From Gavia stellata (Eukaryota > Chordata > Aves > Gaviiformes > Gaviidae): a stretch of 64,000 nucleotides of DNA. A program made the translations under genes and the position numbers. Location: positions 6,545,034 through 6,609,033 of the forward strand of contig NC_082618.1 of NCBI RefSeq assembly GCF_030936135.1, given 5' to 3'. Of the stretch, positions 13,701-25,221 are shown in pieces. Each line of letters starts with the position of its first letter. The stretch's first letter is position 1. The notes under the pieces are model-generated. The model was not told the origin of the DNA and made no database searches. It saw only the letters and a program-made list of their open reading frames with translations.

Positions 13701-14857
13701 GGTACTGGTGTTATCCTTTGTACTGTTACTTTCAAGTATAACAATTTTGTTTTCTGGGTGGTAGAGCTTTTTGAGATCAAAATTCATCATGATGTAAACA
13801 AGGCCCAGGAAGGATGATAGCTCCAACTGGATGCGACAGCTCAGCATAGCCAGCCACCATATGCCCAGGTATAGCCAGCCACCAGGAACCACTGATACAG
13901 TGGCATACCTTATGGTATTACTTGCAATGCAGATGTAAATATTCCTTTTAGCATCTTGTATATACAGATTTGATTTTTAATCTGCCTTCAAAGAAAGATG
14001 AACCTTGACATCCAAAATGCATGGGCGCTTTTTCTGAGTTCATAAGAAGGTTTGGAGAGTTTTAAATTACTCAGCCTGTTGTGAGTCCTGCTGGCCTTTT
14101 TCAGAAATAAACACAGAAAAGAAGTTGTATGTCTTCTAATCTAAAAGAAATGTGGAAAAACAACATGATGCCAAATTTCTTCCTTTAAAAAGAAACCAAC
14201 GAAAACTAGGGTGCAAGAATGAAAGTGACTTTAGGACCGTTGATTAAATGAGCAACAAATCAACTATTTTTCTGAACATCGTACATATGACACCCCAATG
14301 ATTATGCACTTGCCTTTCTTTAAGAACTGTGTAATGACCAAACACTCAATCAGTAAAAGGAATGGTTATGAACAATATTACTGCAGTCTATATCTGTCTG
14401 TCATTTCCATAGGTCTCTGTTTAAAAAAAAAAGTTTAGTCACAGAAGATAAATGGCACATGGATTTTAATTTAGAATACAACTTTTAAGAGCATTTAAAA
14501 CAATGAAACAGCAAATGTGGGAATATGCCAGTGGGAAAACAGCTTTAAATGTAGGTGTGCACATACTTTTCATTTAGCAGCTCTTTGGCTTTCACTGCTG
14601 TCTTTACGTAAAAAACTTGCTTTGGCACATTCTGTGTGAAAGCCTAAACCAGACAGCGTGCATGCGTGTTGTACTAGTTATTCTCATTTTAGCCTTACAT
14701 ACTAAAACTTCTCATCAGCTCTGTAGAAACATGACACTTTGAGAGAGAAAGAAGTATGAGGAAAAAACCCAACAAAACAAGCTAAAAGTCTTAATGCTAG
14801 TGAAGAAGCAGGTATTGGTTGGAGTGCAAGAATTAACCTTTCTTTCTCCCTCCACAG
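7790..14857 (+). other. TPST1: TPST1 intron after coding exon 1
   Basis: This intron of about 7.1 kb has a GTGAGT donor and a pyrimidine-rich CCACAG acceptor. It is AT-rich with no further exon recognised. It holds a G-rich tract at 8582-8606 and a 14-base direct repeat (13846-13859 and 13871-13884). Short open frames in it, such as 9931-10275, have no recognised homologue. Confidence 0.9.
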
Positions 14858-15056
14858 AGTTGAAAGATCTACTGACCAAGTAATCAAGCCAGTCAATGTG
14901 GAAGCACTGTCAAAGTGGGTTGGGAAGATACCTGCTGATGTCCTGCAAGATATGCCAGTGATTGCACCCATGCTAGCAAAACTGGGCTATGATCCATATG
15001 CTAATCCACCAAATTATGGAAAGCCAGATCAAAAAGTTGTGGAAAACACAAGGAGG
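14858..15056 (+). CDS. TPST1: TPST1 coding exon 2 (residues 282-348)
   Basis: This 199-nt exon joins AA|A to complete Lys282 and continues in frame as [13 protein letters not shown], an almost exact match to mammalian TPST1. It carries Ser286, one of the PAPS 3'-phosphate contacts known from TPST structures. It also carries the C-terminal catalytic-domain segments with WVGKIP and the [13 protein letters not shown] stretch. The acceptor is TCCACAG and the donor is AGG|GTAAGG. The exon ends in phase 0 after the Arg-Arg pair. Confidence 0.97.
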
Positions 15057-17441
15057 GTAAGGCATTTTTGTGTATTTAATTACTGACCAACTGGATGTGA
15101 ACTATATAGCAGAAGAATCTTGTGTTTGGTTTTTTAAGTCTGTTTCTAATACCTTTTGATACTTAGCAATGTTTTTCCTTGCTGTGGGAGGAAGGAGGGA
15201 GAATTCTGTGGGACCTTGAACACTGGAAGTCTGGCTCCTGCTGTTTGTCTTCAATTCGGTTCATCTTCCTTTACCCCAGCCCCAGGCTTGAGCTGTGTTC
15301 TTTGGTGTATGTAGCTGAACCTCTTGAGAATTGTCCAGATAGTTGGGGAACTAGTTAGTAGAGGGGAAAAAAGCTAGCTTTCTTGCCTGGGCATCAAACT
15401 TGATTCATGAGTTCAGCTTTTTATACATGAGGGTTGGCAGAAGCTCTGTCACAAAATTATACTCCAAATACTTAGTAGAATTTGAAAAGTGACCTATGGA
15501 AAATGGCCCAAGATGATCAAAATGTCAGATTTTCCAATTCTCTGCTGTCCTTTGTAGAACAAACAAAAGATGGAGGAAAGTCTGGTGCTGATTAACCTAA
15601 ACTTAAGGATTTTAGTCTGAATTGAATGTTGTTGGCATTTAAGTAGTTAGGCTATACAGCTGTTTATCCCTGGAGGTATCCATTGAAAAGTTCATTACCA
15701 TTGTTTGAAATAAGAATAATTAAATCTTCTGTTCTTTTGAGAATGTATATTTTATTAGAAGAAGGTGACTCTTGCTGCTGCAGCAAAGTAATCGCTGGAA
15801 AAATTGAATTAAACAATTTAAAAGGACTGTCTTTCACTAGCCTTCTGACAGTAAAAAAACTGGTTGGTATGCTGATGGGCTAGACACTAATGAAAAAAAA
15901 TGGCTTTTTGTGAAGTCTCTAAACACTTTTGCATTATTTGTTTTTTAGAAGCCCTCCCTGGGAAACTTTCATTCAACAGTCGATCAATGTAGTAAAGGAT
16001 GGCAGGTTGAATATTTTAATAGTTGTTAGCTCAGCATGGAAAAAGTAACCCACCTTTTCTAGTAGGGGTAGCGGTTAGCATTTTATAGGTTTCCTGGTAC
16101 TTACTATTTTAAAAGGCTCACAAACTAACTTTTCTGCACTCGATTCAACCCCTTAAAAAAAAGTGTTCAATGCTACTTCACGGAGCCTTGAAAACAAAAT
16201 CCTCATGCACCTACCCATACATACTATAAAACAGTGACTCAGATCCAAATTTGTATTGTAGTGCAATAATTTAAGGTTGGTTATCTCTTACTGACACAAC
16301 TAAGTTTTTACTGTATGGTAACCTTCTGAGGCCTCTACCTGTGCATGGCAAGCTCAGTCTGAGTTGTAAAAACTATACGGATTTCAGTTCCTTGCTGTTG
16401 GGTGGCTTCTTGAAATCCATTTCAGTTCAAAATGCGAGAGAGAAATTCAGGTAATAAACAAAGCCACAAGCATACCTTTAAAAAAATTAAAGCCTAACTT
16501 AAAAGGCTAAAGCGTATTGGAGCTTTTTCACAAGTTTGCTTTGAAGTATAATTAGTTTGTTTACTAATGTTAAGAACAGCTGTGAAAAACTGCAGGTTAC
16601 TGTTATAATAGCTGATCCAAATATTGCAAGCATATGGAACACTTGTTAATATTTTGACTGCTGTTTTAATTTAATAGTTTTACTTACAGCCCAAGACAGC
16701 ATTTTAATTTTGTTATTTATTGTAGTACCCAGTATGTATTTTCCTAGTCACTTGCTCTTTAACAAAATTACTTTTGCATATATGGTTCATATAGATAAAA
16801 TGAGGGAGATACCCTGACTTAAGACTAAAATCCAAAAAAGCAAAAGGAATAAAGATGGCTAATCTTCAAAACTTATAATATTCCTTTTGAAAATGGAGAA
16901 ACATGAGGCTTTCAAAAGGTCCTGTACCCCAAGGAGCCATTTGAAACAACAGCTTAAAGCCGTGTTAAAGTTTGCATTAGGATGGCTTGAATTCCTCCCC
17001 AGTCACTTGCTTTGTTTCCTCCCAGCTGGTTCCCAGCAAATCCCGGCTCAGACCATAGGGTCCTCTGTCTTTCTCTGTGATTATGGAAACATTGATGTCC
17101 TGACTTCCTAGGGTTTCAAGATTTAAGGCTTCCCAACTCCCAGACCAGTTTGCTGCTTAGGTTGCCTAATTCTCAGGGCAGCAGGCTCATCGCCTTCTCT
17201 AGAAGTGCCAGGCTTCCTGGCCATCGTGCATCTTGCATAGTAAAGTGCCAAAATGCTGGCCGCTGAGCTTGGCTTTAAACCAAGTAAGTTTTGAAATAAC
17301 TAATACTCTGGTTGATGATCAGCGGGAGCTGACTCAATTCTGAAAAATGCTTTGTTTTGTTTTCCCCACAGCTTTATTTTATTTTTATTTGGGGATGGGG
17401 GACAGATATTTCAAAAAACTTTAAGGTGTTTGGGAAAAGTC

Positions 17442-17463
17442 GGGGGGGGGAGAGAGAGAGAGA
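17442..17463. repeat. G-run plus (AG)n simple repeat
   Basis: Nine G residues are followed by about six AG dinucleotides, a polypurine tract inside a TPST1 intron. It is likely length-polymorphic. Confidence 0.8.
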
Positions 17464-20400
17464 GGGAACTGTGATGTGTTAGTTTTGCCCATCAGGGATA
17501 GCATATGCTACCCTGTGAGTTTCCCCTTCTCTGCCATGAACCTATGCTGATTTATTTCTGGCTGCTGCAGCTTGGAGAAGAGGGCATTTATTTAAAAAAA
17601 AAAAAAAAGTCTTGATCTAGATTTTTCCAGCCTGCAGGAACCGGCAGTTGCCAAGTTAAGTGTGTTACTGCATACTCTTAGCTGGTGAACTTGTAAATTA
17701 CTGTAGCACTACTTTTGTTCTTGTTCTCTTTTTGAATTTCTTCACCTGGGATAGTCTTTCAGAGTTTTGTACTGGGTATATTGTTGGAGATGAAGCTGTC
17801 CAAATAAAATCTTTCCAAAGTTACTCTTCAGTACATAATAACACATATAAATGTTGCATGTAACTGTATATTGCTTCACTTTGTGTTTGGAAGCTGTTCT
17901 ATTATATTTATATTTGTGGTCTCTGAGAAATTCAAACTGAACACAGAACTTGAATTTTATTCATTGAAAACAGATAAAGTTTAGACTTCCAAAGCTGAAC
18001 TGCGTTGTGTTAGTATGGTAACCCCTTAGAGTGACTAACTTGAAATAATGTTGAATGATCTGACGCTTGCTACTCCGATAGCGTTGTAGTTTCTTAGTGC
18101 GTTTAAAATGGCATGAGCTAGCACTTGAGATAAAGCAAGTTGCCCCTGTCTGGCGAACAGAAAGCAATAGTAAGGGGGAAGGACTGATACTTTCGGGTTT
18201 TTGGTGTGGTTTTGAGGGGGTAGTTTTTCAATTTTGTGGGGATTATGTAATGCTGGCTTGAATTGATTGTGGAAGTTGCAGCAACAGGGTGGAAGCCCAA
18301 CACCACTGAAATTACTGGCAGGGGAGATTCTGGCTCCACCTAAAGATGGAACAACACTGTGTCATCTAGTTCATTGCTATCAGATATGTTAAACAAACAA
18401 ATCAGTTCTTGTTGTTATGGAGAGTTCTTGTTTTGTATAATTAAAAGCATTTTTATACTGTACATACAAAATCACAAAGATAAGTGGAAAGAAAATATGA
18501 AAATCGGTCAGGATGCAAAACATACTCAGAGCTAGACAGCCTCTTTTGAATGCAGACAGGTCAGTATTTTATGATTAGAAGTCTGTGTATTCCCCAGTTG
18601 TAGAAGATAATTTAAAAAGTTTCCAAACTTTAAACTGCACGATGTCTTTGTTCTAAAACGTGCTTAAATGCTGCTGGTAGAACTGCATTTATACTGCACT
18701 AACTGCCCTGAGCAAAATCTATCACTTCTTGGAAAAGACTACAGATTAGACTTAACAGTGAAAATACTGTCCAGCAATTTCAAAGCTGCTGCTGTTAGTC
18801 CCGAAGGTAAGAACCGACAGTCTAAGCGTGCCTTAAACAAGGGCTAGTGCTGGAGAAAAATGGAAAGGAATGGCTAGTGTGGTGCAAAATATTAGCTTTC
18901 CCTAAGCTTTCTAAGCAGTTAAGTCCTGTTCTTGTTCTTCTTCTTTTCTTTTTCTGTCCCCCTGCTGGTGACTTGCAGATGTGCAGGTTAATTTTTTTTT
19001 TCTTCAGTCTGGAAACAAAGTGATGATTCTCACCAGCTAAAGTACAGTGCTTGAATTGCAATTTCCATGTGCTTGTAGGTAATGCAAGGAAAACAACGCT
19101 CTCTGCTAAATTTGGATTTTTCACTTTGGTGTCCTGGACATGTAACATTAAAGTGGTTAGGTTGGTTTTCCATGCTTCTGTAATACAGCACAAAAATAAT
19201 AAGATGCAACCAGTGTTTGTACCTTGTTTGTCATCTTAGTTCTGGTTTTGTTTTAGGCAGTAACAGAGCGTGAAGCTAACTTCATCTCTTCTGACTATGG
19301 TCTCCAAGTGCTGTGTGGTGTTATGAAATAACATCTCTGACAGTATCTGCACTGATGGAGTACAAATCTAACATGAGTATAACAGATTTTTCTGATGTTT
19401 TCAATAACAAATCCATTAACTTTTTGTTTATCTGTTTTACGTTAGGCCTGACAGTATTACCTTTTATGACACTACATCTTGTCTCGGTTAAGGAGCACAG
19501 AGAACAAGGTCTGAGTAGTGTTGCACTATTCAGCAGATCTCTCTCTGCGTGTGACCTCCTCAAGAGGCCACCTTTAGTTATTCAGTGACTGCGGAATTCT
19601 GCTATCTTGTGCTTTTCTTGTAAGTCTGCTGGTCTCTTCATTTTATTATGATTGCAAGGGTCCCTTCCTTATATATACATAACTGACTACTTCTTTTTCC
19701 CCCTAAAGTTTTAACGAATTCTACATCCTGAACATAAAAGAAAATAACATCTTGTCACTAAAAGGAGTTTTCATCTGCAAATGTTGCAGAAAATGCAAAT
19801 AATTAAGCTGTCTGAACTGGTAGCCCAATCACTATATGATGAATTGCAAAAGTAGAATCACTCCATGTTAGAGTGTCTCATAGGTCCTTATCAATATTGT
19901 GAGTTTGTGTAAAAATGCATGTCAGCAGTTTAACAGAATATACTGAAAGTGGAGAATAGCTCATAACTGCAAGACTCTGACTTATGCCCAGTAGAAACTG
20001 GCTTATTGTTATGTTATGATTGGCTAAGTGGTTTCCTTTCACATCTGTAACATATTACATCAGATTTTCTTTGGCACATACTTCCCAGTAAATGAGTTTG
20101 TGTGCTTGGAATACATATTCCAGTCACTTCTTTTAACTTCATGAAGAAGTTATGTTCCTTGCCCTGGAGAAATCGAGAGATGGAAGTGTACAGAACTCTA
20201 TAGAAAAAGCTATGGTTTTCATCATGGCAGTTTAAATACATGTGGATTCTTCTAATAACATCCGAAAGCTGTTCTCTATCTCTGTTTTATGTTCTGTTGA
20301 TGGTATTTTCTGCAGTAACATCTAGAGGAAAAAAACAGAGTTCTATTAACTCCTGTTTCATGCCTGTTTTAAATTGTGAGGAAATGTTTCCTGCTGTTAA

Positions 20401-23400
20401 GAGTAGAAACGTCCACAACAATCATGATTTCAAGACTTTGTATTTGAGGTTTTAAAGACAGAAACAATCTGTGATAAAGGGTGCGAAATGTATTTATGTT
20501 AATGCATGAGAATAATTACTGGTGTTGTCAAAGCTGCTTAATTGTGGAGGTGTGCTGTAATGACAGGCTGCTCAAGGCTGTGCATCTCATTTAAACTGGT
20601 TAAGTTACACATAAAGGCATTTGGCTTTGTGGACATTTTCTGATATTTAAAACAAAAATTAGGGTTTTTATTTCATCTGTCTTGTGACCACCAACAGCAC
20701 AGACTTTCTCAATGTCCTTTAAATTTGTTTAATACCATCTTTAGTGGGTGTTTCTTCCAGCATGTGGATTCCCAACTGCATTGTTTTTCTCCAGGGGTGC
20801 TGATATTTTATTTTTTTTTTTAAACCAACTATGCATATATATGATTAGTAAGGTGTACAGAGTTATTTAACAAAGAAAATACAAAATTAGGTATGGTTGC
20901 AAGCTGCCTTTTGGCAGACATTCATAGGCCTGTCTAGAATCTTGCTCTCTATGTTGTTCCTACTGGGTAAATATTTACATCTCCGATGTCCCCTTTCTTG
21001 GCAGTTCCAACTAAGAGGTGAAGAATTGTGTAAGCCTTGTAAGCTGCCTTAAAATTAAGGAAAGTCTGAAAGAGCAAGATGAGGGTGCCTCCATGTACTG
21101 TGCAGTAAAGGACTGTCTCTAGAAAGGGGCTCTGTTCTATTCTTGCCAGTGTCCCCCCCTTTATTTTTTTGGTAATTAAACATTGATAGCTTTGTACTCT
21201 GCAACTTCGATGTTTTGAAAATCTAGCAAGCCCAAATACGCTTACTTTCAGGGTAACTTTTAGACGAAAAGACACATTATCTCTGTGTACTGAACTGACC
21301 AAATAGAATGTGGCTTTTTCCAAACCAGGCTTGAAAGTGGGTGAAAAGGAGTGCTTTAATCTTCTATAAAAATGAATTATAGGTTACACTTCTGTTCTTA
21401 AGTTTTCCTTGTGTATTTATAAGGGTTTTCTCAGACAACTGAGTGTGAAACTTATTTTCTGATCTCTTTTTGAAAATAATATGCGTTTAGTTTGGCTATA
21501 AGAATGTGCTTTGTTTTTAATAGAACGGCTTGAATACTGCCAACACTGAACAACAAACTGACACAGACTTCAGATTCCCCCCCTTTGGAAATCCATTTGG
21601 ACTTGCAAAATAATTCCCTTAGAAATGGTAATCACCCATTTCTGTTCAATTTTACTGAATTCTTGCTTAGACTGGAAATCATTCCAGTGTCCTGCTTCTG
21701 CCCCTCTGCTGCCACGCTCTGAATAATGTGGTTTAGACTTAGAAATTGGTCAGAAAAGAATTCTGAATCTGAAACCTCTTAATTTCTTTGGCTGCACATG
21801 GAGTCATTGTTTTGAGAGTTTCTGGATTGCAGTTGATCCCTGGCTTTTGATTCAAAAGGGACCACTTACTGTTTTTGGAACTACTTTAAACCAGTTTATA
21901 TGCAGTCTCAATCTTGACAAAACCAGCATTCTAGATAATGTCAGTTCTGAACCAAAATTAGGCACACTTATGTCTAGATTAGGTTTAAAGCACATCTTCT
22001 TGGGCCTGTCATTGGTTAGATTTGCCTTTGGCAATTGTGGTGTGTAAATCATAATATTTAATGTGAATGTAATATCAAATGCCCCTGAAACATTTTCTTG
22101 TCTTTCCAGGCTATGACATTAGTATTGTTGTTTTTCTTACTATTGCTGATGGATGAATACCCTTGACTCTCCACTATTGATGCTTATTAGGATTAAATGC
22201 TGTTGCTACAAAGGGCATTACAATAGTGAGGTTTTTAGAGCAGACAAATGTATATATAGATATATAATATAAAAATTCAACCAAGTCATAATTGCAGGAG
22301 AAGGAAAGAAGCAGGCCTCCAGAGAGACAAGCATGGTTTTGGTCGCTCTGGTTCTGAGCCAGTCACAATGTACCATCATCATCAGTATTAACTTTTTAAG
22401 AATTCCCAGAAAATGACTGCAGTGGTTTACCAGAAAAGGTGAAGAAGTCTGTCTGTTTCTCGCAACATCAGCAGTAGTCTAATAAAGATGATGGTTTTTT
22501 TTTTCTTGTGAACCTTGCCTAGGTTGTTCTGTAGCATTTTTTGATGTGATAATACTGTTCATTTGTAACTTCCATTTCTGCTCTCTAGAACACAGCCTGC
22601 ATTTTAATGGCTTGGTTAAAAGCTGAAAATATGAAATACTCACCTTCATTTATAAATATTTATAGTATATCTAGGCTCCAGTAAGCCACACACTGAATTT
22701 TTGACGAGCGTGGCTTTCATTAAGGTTTCCATGGGAATGACAGTACCCCCTAGCTGAATATACATGAGCTGTGCCTATCATTTTGAATCAGCCTTTCTGT
22801 TTTATCTAAAACATGGCATATTGGAAGGGACAGAGTTCTGCAGTGTATGTGTATAAAAACTCCTACTCTCATGTTGGGACTTAATGAAGCCTTGTTGTTT
22901 GTGTATGTTTAGCCTGGTGATAAAGAGTAATGAGAACTGCCAGCTCCAAAGTCCGCTCCATGTGAGTCATAGGGTTGAATGCTGCAGGCCTGTTGTGGGG
23001 TGAGGCATCTTACAGACAGGAAGTTCTGCGCTGAGTCAGCTGCAGTCCTGGGCCACTGCAGTATATTGACGAAATGAGTATGTCCTGATATTCTGGTCAC
23101 CTATTCATAGGAAAGCAGAGAAAATGGATATTGTTAATAAGCATCCCTTGGCTTCCTGAATCTTCTTCCTTTGACGCAATTTGCAAACCAGAGAGTGCAA
23201 CTCTGAGCAAGGCTTTAGAGTAGCCCCATTTCCATTTTATGGCTCTATAGAATTTTTCTAACTAGGTTTGTGTCTTTTGACTTGTATATGATTACAGCTA
23301 CACAAGACTACAAAGAACTCAAGACATTAGGATGTTCGGTCTTTTTGGTTCAGTAGAAAGGATAGTAGTAGAAACTCTTCAATTATACTCCTCTTTGGAA

Positions 23401-23821
23401 AAAAAAAACCAAAACCAAACCAGAATGCTTCCTCCCCCCCTTTGGGATGTGCTCAGATTTAATCTCGAGAAGCAAACAGTTTTTAAGAAGTATCCTCTAG
23501 AGAAAAGACGATACATTGCTAATTCACTTCCTAATTGGTCAGACAGTGGAAACACTTGTTTGGTGTGGCTGTTGGTATGTTTGAGGATATTTATTGCTTG
23601 CTCTTTCTCCAAACAGCGTTGTTTCAGAATTAATATCATGCTCTAAAAGATTGGAAATTGTGTTAATGACAAATTCATGAAGTCAGGCTGGTAATGAGGC
23701 TACGGTGGTTGTAGAAATTCATAATCTAAGAGTTGCTGACTGTAACTTTGTGACAGCCCTACTGGTAAGTGGGGCTGTTCTGTACTCGTATATGAAGCTA
23801 TTAAATCTATATGTCTATTAG

Positions 23822-23880
23822 TATAGAATGGAATAGACTATTCCAGTTGGAAGGGACCTACAATGATCATCTAGTCCAAA
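23822..23880 (-). mobile_element. CR1 LINE 3'-end remnant
   Basis: The segment begins with the ATAGAATGGAATAGA motif, then AGTTGGAAGGGACC and ATGATCATCTAGTCCAA. This is the familiar bird CR1 3'-end signature read in reverse complement. The element therefore lies on the minus strand, with its terminal octamer-type repeat at the left end. Only about 60 bases remain recognisable, so it is a heavily 5'-truncated, inactive copy inside a TPST1 intron. The subfamily cannot be assigned by eye. Confidence 0.75.
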
Positions 23881-25170
23881 TAGGAAAGGATTATCCCACT
23901 GATTTTATTATTACTTCTTTTTTTACATTTCTATAGATGAAAAGCAAATTAATGACTAAATGGTATGAAAATAATAAAGGACAACTTAACTCTTATCCAA
24001 TCCTGTGTTCTCACTCCAGGAGCTGGGGATTTCAGATGTGTGGTTACAGCCTGTGCGGGAAGGAGTTAGGTGTCTGATCTCATGCAGCATGTTTGCTAAG
24101 TGACTTAAGGTCTGACACGGAGTACTTGAGGAAAATCGCTAGTAATATATCTGTACCTATCCTAATGGTATCTGTGTATCTTTAAGGATTAAAGCAAATG
24201 TATAAACTTCCTGTGACCTGAAAATTACACCAGCTAGATACGTAGAATAAAGGGGTAGGTATGTGTAAAATGGGGTAGAAGGAGATGCTTACGCTCCTTG
24301 AGTGTTGACCATTTTAACAGCATTGAAACCTCAGTTGTTAGCATTTTCAGACTTTGTAGTTGCACTGTCTCGAACTATTTCAAAACAGAAATTCCCTTTG
24401 ACAGGATTTCCCTTTGATGGGATCAGTTGTTCAAGTGTGATACTTCTGTTTGTGTGAATGATACATATTTTGTACATAATGAATATTTTGACACATCAGA
24501 AAATGTTGTATTATGTGACATTTGTCAAGTTTCTTAACTGCAAAATACAGATGTTTGAGAACTGAATGTTGTTTTGTTGCCTGGCTGGTATATCACTTCT
24601 GACGCAGTCCATAAGATCGCGACAGGTAGCTCTTTCAAAAAACTTTAAATGGAGAATCTTTTAATTGTGAATTGTAATTAAGCCCAAAGGGAACTTAATT
24701 TATTGAAGGTGCTAAAATATGAAGCAACAGGTTTGTTATATATAAGCTTCCAAAACGTACATATTGTAGCAACACACTCCCAGCATAGTTAATCATCCTG
24801 TTAAAAATCTTTTTGTATAAGCATAGTCAGTTGATTACATGGGACCTCAATTAATAATTCAAGCAAGTTTGAAATGTAATGAGTTACATAGTTCTATCAT
24901 TTTAATGCAAACAAGGTCAGAGTGTTGAGTACAGAGCAAGCCTGGGACTGCGTGTTCAGCAGTAGAACTACTTTGGATGACCAAGCCTTGTAGATAAAAC
25001 TTGCTTTTACAACTAGATTGTGCTCAGTTTGGGTCTATCTGTTTTAGCATTACTGGATGCTAATAACCCAAAAGAATCTTTTTTTTTTTTTCCCCCTTAA
25101 CAAGCTCTTTAGCATTTCAAACAGAAGTGAATGCTAGCTTTGAGTAGTATATTGGTTTTTGTTTTTCCAG

Positions 25171-25221
25171 GTCTATAAAGGTGAATTTCAGCTTCCCGAC
25201 TTCCTTAAAGAAGTGCCGCAG
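25171..25221 (+). CDS. TPST1: TPST1 coding exon 3 (residues 349-365)
   Basis: This 51-nt exon encodes VYKGEFQLPDFLKEVPQ, matching the C-terminal tail of mammalian TPST1 (the human tail ends KEKPQ here). It lies between a TTTTTCCAG acceptor and a CAG|GTACAG donor. It is phase 0 on both sides, so it can join either the conserved last coding exon at 28131 or the alternative candidate at 27022. Confidence 0.95.

Larger units (their letters stand above)
15057..25170 (+). other. TPST1: TPST1 intron after coding exon 2
   Basis: This intron of about 10.1 kb runs between GTAAGG and TTTTTCCAG. It contains a G9 run followed by an AG repeat at 17442-17463 and the CR1 remnant near 23822-23880. No other coding exon was recognised. 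The remaining open frames are short and look random. Confidence 0.9.

Noticed and set aside
18822-19193. 123-codon minus-strand frame in a TPST1 intron
   Set aside because: It has lysine/arginine low-complexity runs arising from T-rich sequence, no domain and no splice context.
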